The notes beneath the pieces were generated by a model. That model was not told the DNA's origin. It saw nothing but the letters and a program-made list of their open reading frames with translations, and ran no database searches. This document shows, one piece after another, positions 29,700 to 38,353 of a stretch of DNA of 38,353 nt. This DNA comes from Bacteroidota bacterium. Lineage in GTDB: Bacteria > Bacteroidota > Bacteroidia > Bacteroidales > UBA12077. The translations under genes and the position numbers were made by a program. The DNA lies in the NCBI GenBank assembly GCA_020049295.1, contig JAIFLC010000034.1, positions 1-38,353 on the forward strand. The letters run 5' to 3'. How positions within the stretch are numbered: the stretch's first letter is position 1; every line of letters starts with the position of its first letter.

Positions 29700-32600
29700 A
29701 TGAGAAAGTTTATATTTTCTTTTAGCTTCTTGATTTTTATAGCAATATCTTTAATCGGAATTGCTCAGGTACCTGAGGCTTTTAATTACCAAGCAGTAAT
29801 AAGAAATAGTTCGGGTGAAATTATTAAAAATCAATCCGTAATTATCAGAATTTCAATTATTGATGAATCAATATCGGGCCCAACAATTTTTAGTGAGACC
29901 CATAGTAAAACAACCAATAATTTTGGTATTGTAAATTTGCAAATTGGAAATGGCAGTCCTGTTATTAGTGCATTCCCTTCAATAGATTGGAAAAATTCTG
30001 CTAAATATATCAAAGTTGAAGTTAATATAGGCAGCGGATATATAGATATGGGTACTACAAAACTTTTATCGGTTCCCTATGCATTGGTTTCGAAGGATGT
30101 AATAAATAATAACGATGCCGATGCTGACCCGGAAAACGAACTACAAATAGTATCAATTTCTAATGATACAATTTTCTTAAGCAATGGAGGTTTTGTAAAA
30201 CTACCTGCCGATCAGGTTGAAGATGCAGATGCTGACTCAACCAATGAAATACAGGATTTAAATCTAACAGCAAATGTGTTGACCATAACCAACAAAGCTA
30301 ATCCTGCACAGATAAGCTTGGCTCAATATGTTGGAACCAATACAGATGAGCAACTATTGAATTTGACAGGAACAGATTTAACCATATCAAATGGTAATAC
30401 TGTTGATTTAAGCCCTATACAAGATGGAGTAAATGATGCAGATGCAAATCCTACAAATGAATTACAGAGTCTTACCTTAATTGGCGATACCTTAAAAATC
30501 AGCAATAGTAACCAGGTTATCTTTCCATATGATAGTAGTCGATGGGCTGCAAATGGCAATAAACTATATTATAATACTGGTAATGTAGGAATAGGAACAA
30601 ATGATCCTTCAAGTATGCTCGAAGTAAAATCATCAGGTACAACAGGAGCATTGTTTCAGGTAATAAATGCCAATAACGATACAGTTTTTGCAGTTTATCC
30701 TGATGGAGTAAAGGTGTTTGTAGATCCGGATACAAAAGGAAAAGTAGGCGGATTTGCAGTTAGTGGACGAACACCGGCCAAAGCAGGTGAAAATGTAGAC
30801 TATTTCAGGGTTACACCCGACAGTACGCGAATATATGTAAACGATTCAATAGGTACTAAGGGCAAGGTTGGTGGATTTGCAGTTAGTGGTCGTACCCCAG
30901 CAAAGGGAGGAATAACAGAGTATTTTTCGATTAATAAAGACAGCACTCGTATTTATATAAATGATACATCAAGTATAAAAGGAAAAGTAGGAGGATTTGC
31001 AGTAAGTGGTCGTACACCGGCAAAGAGTCAGGGTAATGAGTACCTATTTGTAAATAGAGATAGCACACGTATTTATGTAAACGATTCATCAATTACAAAG
31101 GGTAAAGTAGGCGGATTTGCAGTAAGTGGACGAACACCTGCTAAAGGAGAATCTACCAAATTTATGGATATGACCAGAGAAAATTATTTTATTGGTCATG
31201 AAAGTGGTCAAAAAATTACAACAGGTAAATATAACTCAACACTTGGTTATCAAAGTGGATATTCTCTTCAGAATGGAGAAAGTAATTCATTTATTGGTTA
31301 CCAAAGTGGTTATAATACCAACTCAGGGCTCGGAAATCTATTTGTAGGTTACCAATCGGGCTTTGTAAATCAAGGGGGTAATTATAACACATTTGTTGGT
31401 TATCAGAGTGGTTTGTCAAATTCTTCTGGTATTAACAACACATTCTTAGGTAGTTTTTCAGGATTATTAAATACTATTGGAAGCTACAATACATTTGTAG
31501 GAGATTCTGCAGGTTATAAAAATTTAAATGGAACTCAAAATTCATTTTTTGGAGACAAAGCCGGATTAAATAATGTAGATGGATCAAATAATATATTTAT
31601 TGGAAATAGATCTGGTTATGGCAATTCTGGAGGCGATTCATGTATTTTTATAGGGAACCAGAGTGGATTTGGAAACAACATAGGTAATTCTAATATATTT
31701 ATTGGCAATAGTAGTGGTTATCATAATTATAATGGGGAAATGAATATTTTTATGGGTTATTATTCTGGATACCAAAATGATCAAGGTTCATATAACGTAT
31801 ATATGGGATATAAGTCGGGTTTTAATAATTATTCAGGTTCGATGAATCTTTTTCAGGGTTTCCAAGCAGGATATTCAAATTTTAATGGATCTTATAATGT
31901 TTTCTTAGGTTACCAGGCTGGCAGATCTAATTATAATGGGTCTGAAAACGTTTTAATAGGTTATAAAGCAGGAAAGTCTTTAACAAGCGGAGCTGCTAAT
32001 GTTTTTATTGGCTATAGTGCTGGTGAAAATGCCACGGGAGGTATATATAATACTTTTATTGGTTTTGAAACAGGAAAAATAAATTCATCAGGTGAATCAA
32101 ATAATTTCTTTGGATTTCAAGCTGGAAATAAGAATACAATAGGAGGGTCTAATTTATTTATTGGTAATCAGGCAGGTTATGAAAATAATGAAGGTACACA
32201 TAATGTTTTTATTGGTAATGCTTCAGGATTTAATAATAAAAAGGGTGGTTCAAATGTTTTTATTGGAGTTGAAGCTGGTCGAGATAACGATTCAGGATTA
32301 TATAATGTTTTCATTGGTAGGGCTGCCGGATTTAACCATACTTCAGGAAATTACAATGTATTTCTTGGAATGGGCACTGGTCATGGAAATATAATAGGTA
32401 ATTATAATACATTTATTGGACCTGATGCAGGAATAAATGTTGCTTCAGGTAACAAGAATGTAGTTATAGGATATAAGGCAGGTAGATATGTTACTGGAGA
32501 TAGTAAACTTGTGATTGCTGATAATGATACAGTAAACCTGATTTATGGTGATTTTGTTAATCAACAGGTTGTAATTAACAAACAGCTTGGAATAAATGTT

Positions 32601-32945
32601 ACTCCATATCTTGTAGGTTCATATGCACTAAATGTAAACGGAACAATGAAATTGGGCCCTAATGGATCGACGATAAATAACATCATTAGACATACTTATA
32701 CAAGCGTAGGTACGGGAGATATAATTGGTGACGGCAGTTTTAAATACACATTTAGTGTTTCTGGAGCTACTGTTGGTTCAACAGTTATGGTTTCTCCCCA
32801 AATTGAGCTACCCGATGGAATCGTTATTAGTTATGCAAGAGTATCTGCTGCCGAAACTGTGGAAATCAAAATTCAGAATACAAAGAGTACAACTATTGAT
32901 TCTGCATTAGGAGGCTTAAGCTGGTATGTTACTATTATTGAATAA
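29700..32945 (+). CDS. Secreted repeat fibre protein 2
   Basis: This 1081-residue paralogue has a signal peptide (ending LIGIAQ) and the same N-terminal beta domain as fibre 1 (EAFNYQAVIRNSSGE, LSVPYALVSKD). Next is a region with acidic D-A-D-A-(D/N)-P-x-N-E-L-Q repeats (residues about 140-270), which might bind calcium, then GNVGIGTNDPSSMLEVK. Four VGGFAVSGRTPAK repeats (about 348-482) and about 26 of the 17-residue repeats (about 495-935) follow. The C-terminus is a different small beta domain (TVMVSPQIELPDGIVIS) with no S74 chaperone. How it trimerises, if it does, is unclear. It has its own promoter. Function unknown; surface fibre is the best guess. Confidence 0.75.
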   Translation: MRKFIFSFSFLIFIAISLIGIAQVPEAFNYQAVIRNSSGEIIKNQSVIIRISIIDESISGPTIFSETHSKTTNNFGIVNLQIGNGSPVISAFPSIDWKNSAKYIKVEVNIGSGYIDMGTTKLLSVPYALVSKDVINNNDADADPENELQIVSISNDTIFLSNGGFVKLPADQVEDADADSTNEIQDLNLTANVLTITNKANPAQISLAQYVGTNTDEQLLNLTGTDLTISNGNTVDLSPIQDGVNDADANPTNELQSLTLIGDTLKISNSNQVIFPYDSSRWAANGNKLYYNTGNVGIGTNDPSSMLEVKSSGTTGALFQVINANNDTVFAVYPDGVKVFVDPDTKGKVGGFAVSGRTPAKAGENVDYFRVTPDSTRIYVNDSIGTKGKVGGFAVSGRTPAKGGITEYFSINKDSTRIYINDTSSIKGKVGGFAVSGRTPAKSQGNEYLFVNRDSTRIYVNDSSITKGKVGGFAVSGRTPAKGESTKFMDMTRENYFIGHESGQKITTGKYNSTLGYQSGYSLQNGESNSFIGYQSGYNTNSGLGNLFVGYQSGFVNQGGNYNTFVGYQSGLSNSSGINNTFLGSFSGLLNTIGSYNTFVGDSAGYKNLNGTQNSFFGDKAGLNNVDGSNNIFIGNRSGYGNSGGDSCIFIGNQSGFGNNIGNSNIFIGNSSGYHNYNGEMNIFMGYYSGYQNDQGSYNVYMGYKSGFNNYSGSMNLFQGFQAGYSNFNGSYNVFLGYQAGRSNYNGSENVLIGYKAGKSLTSGAANVFIGYSAGENATGGIYNTFIGFETGKINSSGESNNFFGFQAGNKNTIGGSNLFIGNQAGYENNEGTHNVFIGNASGFNNKKGGSNVFIGVEAGRDNDSGLYNVFIGRAAGFNHTSGNYNVFLGMGTGHGNIIGNYNTFIGPDAGINVASGNKNVVIGYKAGRYVTGDSKLVIADNDTVNLIYGDFVNQQVVINKQLGINVTPYLVGSYALNVNGTMKLGPNGSTINNIIRHTYTSVGTGDIIGDGSFKYTFSVSGATVGSTVMVSPQIELPDGIVISYARVSAAETVEIKIQNTKSTTIDSALGGLSWYVTIIE
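30744..31145 (+). repeat. KG-VGGFAVSGRTPAK coding repeats, fibre 2 (4 copies)
   Basis: Four in-frame repeats of about 39-41 codons with core VGGFAVSGRTPAK. All four here begin KGKV. The last runs into the hinge MDMTRENYFIGHESG. Confidence 0.9.
31182..32504 (+). repeat. 17-codon N-x-F-I-G repeats, fibre 2 (about 26 units)
   Basis: About 26 tandem units, almost all exactly 17 codons, making this the most regular and longest array of the three. Tyr is common in the variable positions (GYQSGY, GYYSGY). Confidence 0.9.
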
Positions 32946-33023
32946 TCATTTGCATCTTATCAATTTCTATTTAATTGATTTTTAGTCGTTAATTCTTAAA
33001 ATAACTACGATTAATAATTCCTC

Positions 33024-33054
33024 TTGATTTTTATATACGGAAACGTTATCTTTA
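33024..33054 (+). promoter_or_regulatory. Promoter of the third fibre gene
   Basis: TTG (33024-33026), 20 bases, then TATCTTTA (33047-33054), one mismatch from TAnnTTTG. It lies 27 bases before the ATG at 33082. Confidence 0.65.
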
Positions 33055-33081
33055 TTTCTTATTTTTTTAAATCTATTGAAT

Positions 33082-35688
33082 ATGAGAAAGATAATTGTTT
33101 TCAGAAAAAAAATAATAAAAATAATTCTGATTTGTTTGTTCCTTATTTTTAATGGCAATACCATTATTAAGGCGCAAAATGTTACAGTTACCGATAACGA
33201 GATATATTCAGCGGATAATTCTGCTATGCTCGATGTGTATTCGACTACAAAAGGTATGTTAGTGCCAAGGCTTACAACAATGGCAAAGGATACCATACAT
33301 TTACCTGCTACTGGACTAATTGTATATGATACCGGATATAATAGCTTTTTCTATTATAATGGTACGAATTGGGTTAAAATACCTCAGGTAAATTCTTTAG
33401 CAGGGTCAGAATCAGCCTTATTTGCTGTAGTTAATGCTGCTGGCGATACTGTTTTTGCAGTATATAACGATGGTGTTAAAGTAACAGTGGATGAAGGATT
33501 AAAAGGAACAGTAGGAGGTTTTGCAGTTAGTGGACGAACCCCCGCAAAATTAGGCGAAGAAATAAATTATTTTCATGTAACTCCAGATAGTACAAGAATT
33601 TACATAAACGATACTTCATCAACCAAAGGAACAGTCGGCGGTTTTGCAGTAAGTGGACGCACACCGGCAAAGGCTGGAGAATTTGATTATTTACGAGTAA
33701 CACCTGATAGTACGCGCGTTTATGTAAACGAAAGTTTAACTAAAGGAACAGTAGGTGGTTTTGCCGTAAGTGGAAGAACTCCAGCAAAAGGAGGAATAAA
33801 TGAGTATTTTTCGATAAACAAGGACAGTACCCGAATTTATATAAATGATTCATTAGCTACAAAGGGAAAAGTGGGCGGATTTGCAGTTAGTGGCCGAACA
33901 CCGGCAAAGAGCCTAGGTAACGAGTACTTATTTGTAAATAGCGATAGTACACGAATCTATGTAAACGATTCATCAATTACAAAAGGATCGGTTGGAGGAT
34001 TTGCTGTAAGTGGCCGCACGCCAGCAAAAGTAGGATCTGCAAAATTTATGGACATGACCAAAGAAAACTATTTTATTGGTCACGAAGCTGGCAAATCAAA
34101 TACCTCCGGACTTTACAATTCGTTTATAGGATATCAGGTAGGTATTACCAATACCACCGGAAGATATAATTCATTCATGGGTTACAAAACAGGAAATGCG
34201 AACCTTGATGGAGAAAGCAATGTGTTTATTGGTAACGAGAGTGGTTATACCAATCAAACTGGTGATAATAATACATTTATGGGTTACAGGGCTGGTTATA
34301 CCAATAAAGTCAGTTATAATTCATTTATTGGTTACCAGGCAGGATATTCCAATGATACTGGTCAATACAACTCCTTTATGGGTTACAATGCTGGTTATTC
34401 AAACACCAAGGGAAATAGTAATGTTTTTATAGGAAATGAAAGTGGTAGGACTAACAGCGAAGGAAATCATAATGTTTTCCTTGGATTTAATAGTGGTTAT
34501 ACGAATGCGACCGGACATAATAATACTTTTCTGGGACATGTTGCCGGGTTTACTAATTCGACTGGTTCAAATAATGTTTTCTTGGGCGATAGTTCTGGTT
34601 ATAGTAACATATCAGGGGAGCAAAATATTTTCCTTGGGAATGGTAGCGGTAAAGCAAACTCCCAGGGTAATTACAACGCATTTATTGGTTATGAAGCAGG
34701 ACACTCAAATACCACAGCAAATAATAATGCATTTATTGGATATCAGGCGGGTCGGTATACTAAAGTCGGCAGCAAAAATGTCTTTATAGGATACCAGGCA
34801 GGGTATAAAAACGTTGGTAGTGTTGAGGGTCCAACCCAACCTGGAAATAATAATATTTATATTGGTGATCAGACTGCATACAATAATACTACAGGTCGAA
34901 GTAATGTATATATTGGGCATAATGCTGGATTAGGAAGTAATCCAATTAATACCGGTAATGCTCCACGATTTAATGTTTATATTGGTTATCAGGCAGGGTA
35001 CTTAGAATACCAAGGAAGAAACAATGCTTTTATTGGTTATCGGGCAGGATATTCAAATTATTCTGGTGGTTTTTCTACTTTTATTGGCGACCAGGCCGGG
35101 TACACCAACTATAGCGGCAGTAATAATACATTTATTGGTAACCAGGCTGGATATTCCCACTATTCAGGTAATAGTAATGTAAATATAGGAGATTATGCAG
35201 GCTGGTCGAATGTAACTGGTGACGGAAATGTTTTTCTGGGCTATTATGCCGGTTTTTACGAAACAGGTAGCAATAAGCTGTTTATTGATAATCAAAACAG
35301 AACTAATGAAAACCTTTCAAGGGCCAATGCCTTAATTTACGGGGAATTTAATGCTACCACAAGTAGTCAACTTTTTAGGATTAATGGTAAAACTGAATTT
35401 AATGGTAGTGTGTCAATGCCAATTACAACGGTGACTGCAACCACTACACTTGGTGCAACTCATTATACCGTTTTAGTAAACAGTGCCTCTGCCGTTACAA
35501 TTAATTTACCTACGGCTACTACATGTTCAGGCAGAATTTATGTGATTAAGAATATCAGTTCCGGAGCTGTTACTATTGATGGAAATTTAACTGAAACTAT
35601 TGATGGTTCAATTACCAATACCATATCAACTCAATTTGAAAAGAGAGTTATTCAATCAAATGGAACAAATTGGTTTATTATAAACTAA
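33082..35688 (+). CDS. Secreted repeat fibre protein 3
   Basis: This 868-residue paralogue starts at the ATG at 33082; the ORF track begins two codons earlier at a TTG. After a long basic signal peptide (ending TIIKAQ) its N-terminal domain differs from fibres 1 and 2: SAMLDVYSTTKGMLVPRLTT and GLIVYDTGYNSFFYYNGT, a pattern often seen ahead of tail-fibre-like domains. Five VGGFAVSGRTPAK repeats (residues about 144-316) and about 23 of the 17-residue repeats (about 329-731) follow, two of them with insertions. The C-terminal beta domain (TVLVNSASAVTINLPTA) resembles phage fibre tips and has no S74 chaperone. The pseudo-subtilase gene begins 35 bases later with no terminator between, so both are probably on one transcript. 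Confidence 0.75.
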   Translation: MRKIIVFRKKIIKIILICLFLIFNGNTIIKAQNVTVTDNEIYSADNSAMLDVYSTTKGMLVPRLTTMAKDTIHLPATGLIVYDTGYNSFFYYNGTNWVKIPQVNSLAGSESALFAVVNAAGDTVFAVYNDGVKVTVDEGLKGTVGGFAVSGRTPAKLGEEINYFHVTPDSTRIYINDTSSTKGTVGGFAVSGRTPAKAGEFDYLRVTPDSTRVYVNESLTKGTVGGFAVSGRTPAKGGINEYFSINKDSTRIYINDSLATKGKVGGFAVSGRTPAKSLGNEYLFVNSDSTRIYVNDSSITKGSVGGFAVSGRTPAKVGSAKFMDMTKENYFIGHEAGKSNTSGLYNSFIGYQVGITNTTGRYNSFMGYKTGNANLDGESNVFIGNESGYTNQTGDNNTFMGYRAGYTNKVSYNSFIGYQAGYSNDTGQYNSFMGYNAGYSNTKGNSNVFIGNESGRTNSEGNHNVFLGFNSGYTNATGHNNTFLGHVAGFTNSTGSNNVFLGDSSGYSNISGEQNIFLGNGSGKANSQGNYNAFIGYEAGHSNTTANNNAFIGYQAGRYTKVGSKNVFIGYQAGYKNVGSVEGPTQPGNNNIYIGDQTAYNNTTGRSNVYIGHNAGLGSNPINTGNAPRFNVYIGYQAGYLEYQGRNNAFIGYRAGYSNYSGGFSTFIGDQAGYTNYSGSNNTFIGNQAGYSHYSGNSNVNIGDYAGWSNVTGDGNVFLGYYAGFYETGSNKLFIDNQNRTNENLSRANALIYGEFNATTSSQLFRINGKTEFNGSVSMPITTVTATTTLGATHYTVLVNSASAVTINLPTATTCSGRIYVIKNISSGAVTIDGNLTETIDGSITNTISTQFEKRVIQSNGTNWFIIN
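33511..34029 (+). repeat. KG-VGGFAVSGRTPAK coding repeats, fibre 3 (5 copies)
   Basis: Five in-frame repeats of about 38-41 codons with the invariant core. The third copy encodes the core Arg with AGA where the others use CGN codons, showing that the protein sequence, not the DNA, is conserved. Confidence 0.9.
34066..35274 (+). repeat. 17-codon N-x-F-I-G repeats, fibre 3 (about 23 units)
   Basis: About 23 units. One is a codon short (TNKVSY), and two carry insertions (NVGSVEGPTQPGNN and GSNPINTGNAPRF), unlike the strict period of fibre 2. Confidence 0.9.
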
Positions 35689-35723
35689 AGGTTTTCTAAT
35701 TATCAACCATAAATAATAAAATA

Positions 35724-38309
35724 ATGGCAACAAAAAAAACAACACTCACCAGTAATAAAAGAGGTAAACAAATTACTCAACTTAGAATTCCTAAAAGAGA
35801 CTACAGCACTCATCTTGTTGTGCAATTTCGTGAAGGAATAAATGTACCATATAGCAAAGATGCTGCAAAATCAATTAAAGATTTTAAAGTCGGACCATGG
35901 GAAAAATTAGAAAAAAAGTATCCGGGTATAACTATTAGCCCTCTTTTTTCGAGCGTAAAACCTGAAATACTTAAAAGACTGATCAGTAAAGCTAAAGAGA
36001 TGGACCCAACATACAAAGAAGGCCGATTCTTTCAGTATTTCAGTGTTGTTTGTCCTGTTGAATCAAAACCACTTGAAATTCTTGAAGAACTTTCAGAATG
36101 GAATAATATTAAAACAGTTAAAATAGCCAGTAAATATACACATCCATCGGTAAGTTATAATGATGAAGATAGAGCTGGAAATCAAAATTATTTAGATGAA
36201 GCAACAATCTCAGGTGTTGGAATTGGAGCTAAAAATGTTTGGGATAGTACCACTATTTTAGGAAGCGATGGTGATGGTATTAGATTTGTTGATATTGAAA
36301 AAGGTTGGACACTTGACCATGAGGACTTAGGATTAGCTCCTTCAACTTTGATTGGAGGTACAATTGATGATACAGCTCGTGCAGATGGAACATCAGTACT
36401 TGGAATAATATGTGCTACTGATAATGGAGACAACTGCATTGGTATAGCTCCGAAATCTGCAGTTAAAGTAATTGCATATTCCGATACTCCATCGATTACT
36501 GAATATTCTCTTGAAGATGCAATTATTTTAAGCTTAACATACCTGGGATTTGGTGATGTATTACTAGTCGAAGCGCAAAAAACACTATCCATTCCTGGAA
36601 ACGATTATGATGGATGCAATGTTCCTGTTGAAGTTGATCCAAATGTTTTTGATGCCATCCGGCTTGCAACTGCACTTGGAATTGTAGTTATTGAACCCGG
36701 AGGTGATGGTGATAATTCAACCACATTTGTCAATTTTGATGAATTGCAGATTGGTGGTCAATATATACTTTACCCAAGTTCTACTCAATACCATGGCGAT
36801 TCAGGAGCAATATTTGTTACAGCTGCACACTCGGATGTTACAGCTGTAAGTGCAGTAAATACACATGAGATTATGCCTTGGGCCCCCAAAGGAGAACGCA
36901 TTGATTGCTATGCTTGGGGAGAATTTATATATACTTTATCATCCGATTCTTCAGGTGCTATCGACCAATATACCGATACTTACAGAGGAACTTCTGGAGC
37001 CGCTGCTATAATTGCCGGAGCAGTTTTAAACATGCAAAGTATGGCAGTTGCTGGACAGGGATACAGATTTAGCCCATTACAAATTCGCAACATCCTTCGT
37101 GATTCCACATACGGTACGCCTCTTTCTCACGATCCGGGCATAGGAACGTTGGAAAGTCTTCCTATTTATATGCCCAATCTTTATCAATTTGCTGAGCATG
37201 CTTTAAATACTTTACCAGATATATATTTGCGCGATTTTGTTGGTGATAATGGAGAACCACATGAGGGTGCTATGGCCTGGAGTCCTGATATTATTATTAA
37301 GAATAGTGAAGTTCCTGATCCAGCCCAATACTTTTTAATTGATAATCCAGATAATAATTCATTAAGCGATAATCCAGCCCCTGGAGCAAATTGCTATTTG
37401 TATTTTAGGGCGCTTAATAGAGGAGGAATAACTGCAACAGGAGTTAAGGTTCGAATTTTTTATACTGATCCATCTACTTTAATTACTCCTCAATCTTTAA
37501 TTGAAATAGGGGTATTCGATTTTCCAGATATTCCAACAGGTGATATTTTAACTTTATCAAGCGCACAATTATGGACTGCTCCAAGCACTGCCGGACATTA
37601 CTGTTTTGTTGCGTTTATTACTTGTGATCAGGACAAGTATTTCGATCCAATGGGTCTTGTGGATTATTTAACAGCCAATCCTACAAGTTGGACATGGAAT
37701 ACATATTTTGATTTTATTCGAAATAATAACAATGTAACCTGGAAAAATTTTGATATTGTTGAGATGAAGAAAAGTTCTTCAACTCCTATACCAGAAGAAG
37801 AACCAGTAGAAGAAGAAGTTATTGCACCAGATCCAGACCCAATTCAAGAAGAAGATCCAATTAACGAAAACGAACCAACACCCGGACAAGAACCAGGTAC
37901 AGATCCAGAGGAATTACCAAAAGATGGTTGGTTAAGATTAGACTTCTTTTCGCCAGGATTACCAGATAGAGATCAAAAAATGAGTCTTGAGGTACTTTCT
38001 AAATTACCTAAAGGAGTTAAGGTTTTACTTCAAATTCCAATTGCTTGGAAAAAAACCGTATTTAGAGGATCTCCTTATGTTCTTCATAATAAAAAAAGAA
38101 AAGTTGGATTTGCTCCAATCAAACCGTTAGGTAAATCAAAATTAGAAAATATCACATTCAGGGCCAATTCTAAAACTGCATTAAAATTATTTGTTCATGT
38201 GCCTGAAAAGCTGAAAAAACAAAGCTATATTATTGCTGTAAGGCAGATGCTCGAAGGAAAAGAAGTTGGTAGATTCACATGGAAACTTGTTCCTCCCAAA
38301 AAACGTTAA
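35724..38309 (+). CDS. Subtilisin-fold (S8-like) protein with altered catalytic residues
   Basis: This 861-residue protein has no signal peptide. Its N-terminal 150 residues look like a propeptide-like alpha/beta region (THLVVQFREGINVPYS). A subtilase domain follows: the Asp motif RFVDIEKGWTLDHEDL (D190), the His motif as ADGTSVLGI where relatives have HGT (position 221 is Asp), the oxyanion region EPGGDGDN where the usual Asn is Asp (328), and the Ser motif GTSGAAAIIAG (S424). Losing both His and Asn argues against normal proteolysis. After it come a CARDB-like beta domain (about 540-660), an acidic Pro/Glu linker (PEEEPVEEE) and a C-terminal beta domain rich in Lys. It follows fibre 3 by 35 bases. 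An active relative with unusual chemistry is less likely. Confidence 0.75.
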   Translation: MATKKTTLTSNKRGKQITQLRIPKRDYSTHLVVQFREGINVPYSKDAAKSIKDFKVGPWEKLEKKYPGITISPLFSSVKPEILKRLISKAKEMDPTYKEGRFFQYFSVVCPVESKPLEILEELSEWNNIKTVKIASKYTHPSVSYNDEDRAGNQNYLDEATISGVGIGAKNVWDSTTILGSDGDGIRFVDIEKGWTLDHEDLGLAPSTLIGGTIDDTARADGTSVLGIICATDNGDNCIGIAPKSAVKVIAYSDTPSITEYSLEDAIILSLTYLGFGDVLLVEAQKTLSIPGNDYDGCNVPVEVDPNVFDAIRLATALGIVVIEPGGDGDNSTTFVNFDELQIGGQYILYPSSTQYHGDSGAIFVTAAHSDVTAVSAVNTHEIMPWAPKGERIDCYAWGEFIYTLSSDSSGAIDQYTDTYRGTSGAAAIIAGAVLNMQSMAVAGQGYRFSPLQIRNILRDSTYGTPLSHDPGIGTLESLPIYMPNLYQFAEHALNTLPDIYLRDFVGDNGEPHEGAMAWSPDIIIKNSEVPDPAQYFLIDNPDNNSLSDNPAPGANCYLYFRALNRGGITATGVKVRIFYTDPSTLITPQSLIEIGVFDFPDIPTGDILTLSSAQLWTAPSTAGHYCFVAFITCDQDKYFDPMGLVDYLTANPTSWTWNTYFDFIRNNNNVTWKNFDIVEMKKSSSTPIPEEEPVEEEVIAPDPDPIQEEDPINENEPTPGQEPGTDPEELPKDGWLRLDFFSPGLPDRDQKMSLEVLSKLPKGVKVLLQIPIAWKKTVFRGSPYVLHNKKRKVGFAPIKPLGKSKLENITFRANSKTALKLFVHVPEKLKKQSYIIAVRQMLEGKEVGRFTWKLVPPKKR

Positions 38310-38353
38310 ATAAAACCAATCAAGAAGCCTGTGAAAAGAGCAAAATAACGAAC

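Noticed and set aside
34196-34789. Alternate-frame ORFs of 78 and 117 aa within fibre 3
   Set aside because: They are produced by the 51-base periodic repeats and have no independent support.
27094-35274. Regularly spaced repeats that could be mistaken for a CRISPR array or minisatellite
   Set aside because: The units are in frame, code for open proteins, vary in DNA while conserving amino acids, and lack unique spacers and cas genes.

Overview
The window reads as chromosome of an AT-rich Bacteroidota, most likely Bacteroidales or a close relative. The grounds are Bacteroidota-type promoters (TTG, about 19-21 bases, TAnnTTTG), weak Shine-Dalgarno sites, several lipoproteins with a lipobox, a GldI-like lipoprotein, a DUF349 protein ahead of pyrG and yidC, and recF followed by a DUF721 gene. 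I ran no database search; family names come from motifs in the translations.

Layout. 0-6 kb, minus strand: an M49-like metallopeptidase lipoprotein, two flavodoxin-fold proteins, a small GRAM-like protein with a possible sigma-54 control region, an unknown protein and prolyl-tRNA synthetase. 5.9-14.6 kb, plus strand: a Tyr-rich lipoprotein, a FadL-like outer membrane protein, a DUF349 protein, CTP synthase and a disrupted yidC. 14.7-15.1 kb: tRNA-Thr, tRNA-Tyr and tRNA-Gly between a promoter and a terminator. 15.1-16.6 kb: small orphan membrane and lipoprotein genes that look accessory. 16.6-26.3 kb: ribH, a TPR membrane protein, recF, a DciA-like gene, a DUF3795 protein, a three-gene membrane/regulator operon, ndk, a disrupted nrnA-like DHH gene, two FKBP-type lipoproteins and a YD-repeat-like secreted protein.

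26.5-38.3 kb is the most unusual part. Three consecutive large secreted proteins share two repeat systems. One is a roughly 40-residue repeat whose 13-residue core VGGFAVSGRTPAK is unchanged in all 12 copies although its codons differ. The other is a 17-residue N-x-F-I-G-x-x-(S/A)-G repeat with about 22-26 units per protein. Only the first protein ends in an S74-type self-cleaving intramolecular chaperone. All three have a similarly spaced promoter. The third is followed after 35 bases by a subtilisin-fold protein whose catalytic His and oxyanion Asn positions are both Asp. I infer a family of fibre-like surface proteins with an associated pseudo-peptidase; the function is unknown.

Two housekeeping genes, yidC and the DHH gene, each appear to lack about 62-68 bases inside a conserved region, with the same frame effect. 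This should be checked against reads before either is called a real lesion.
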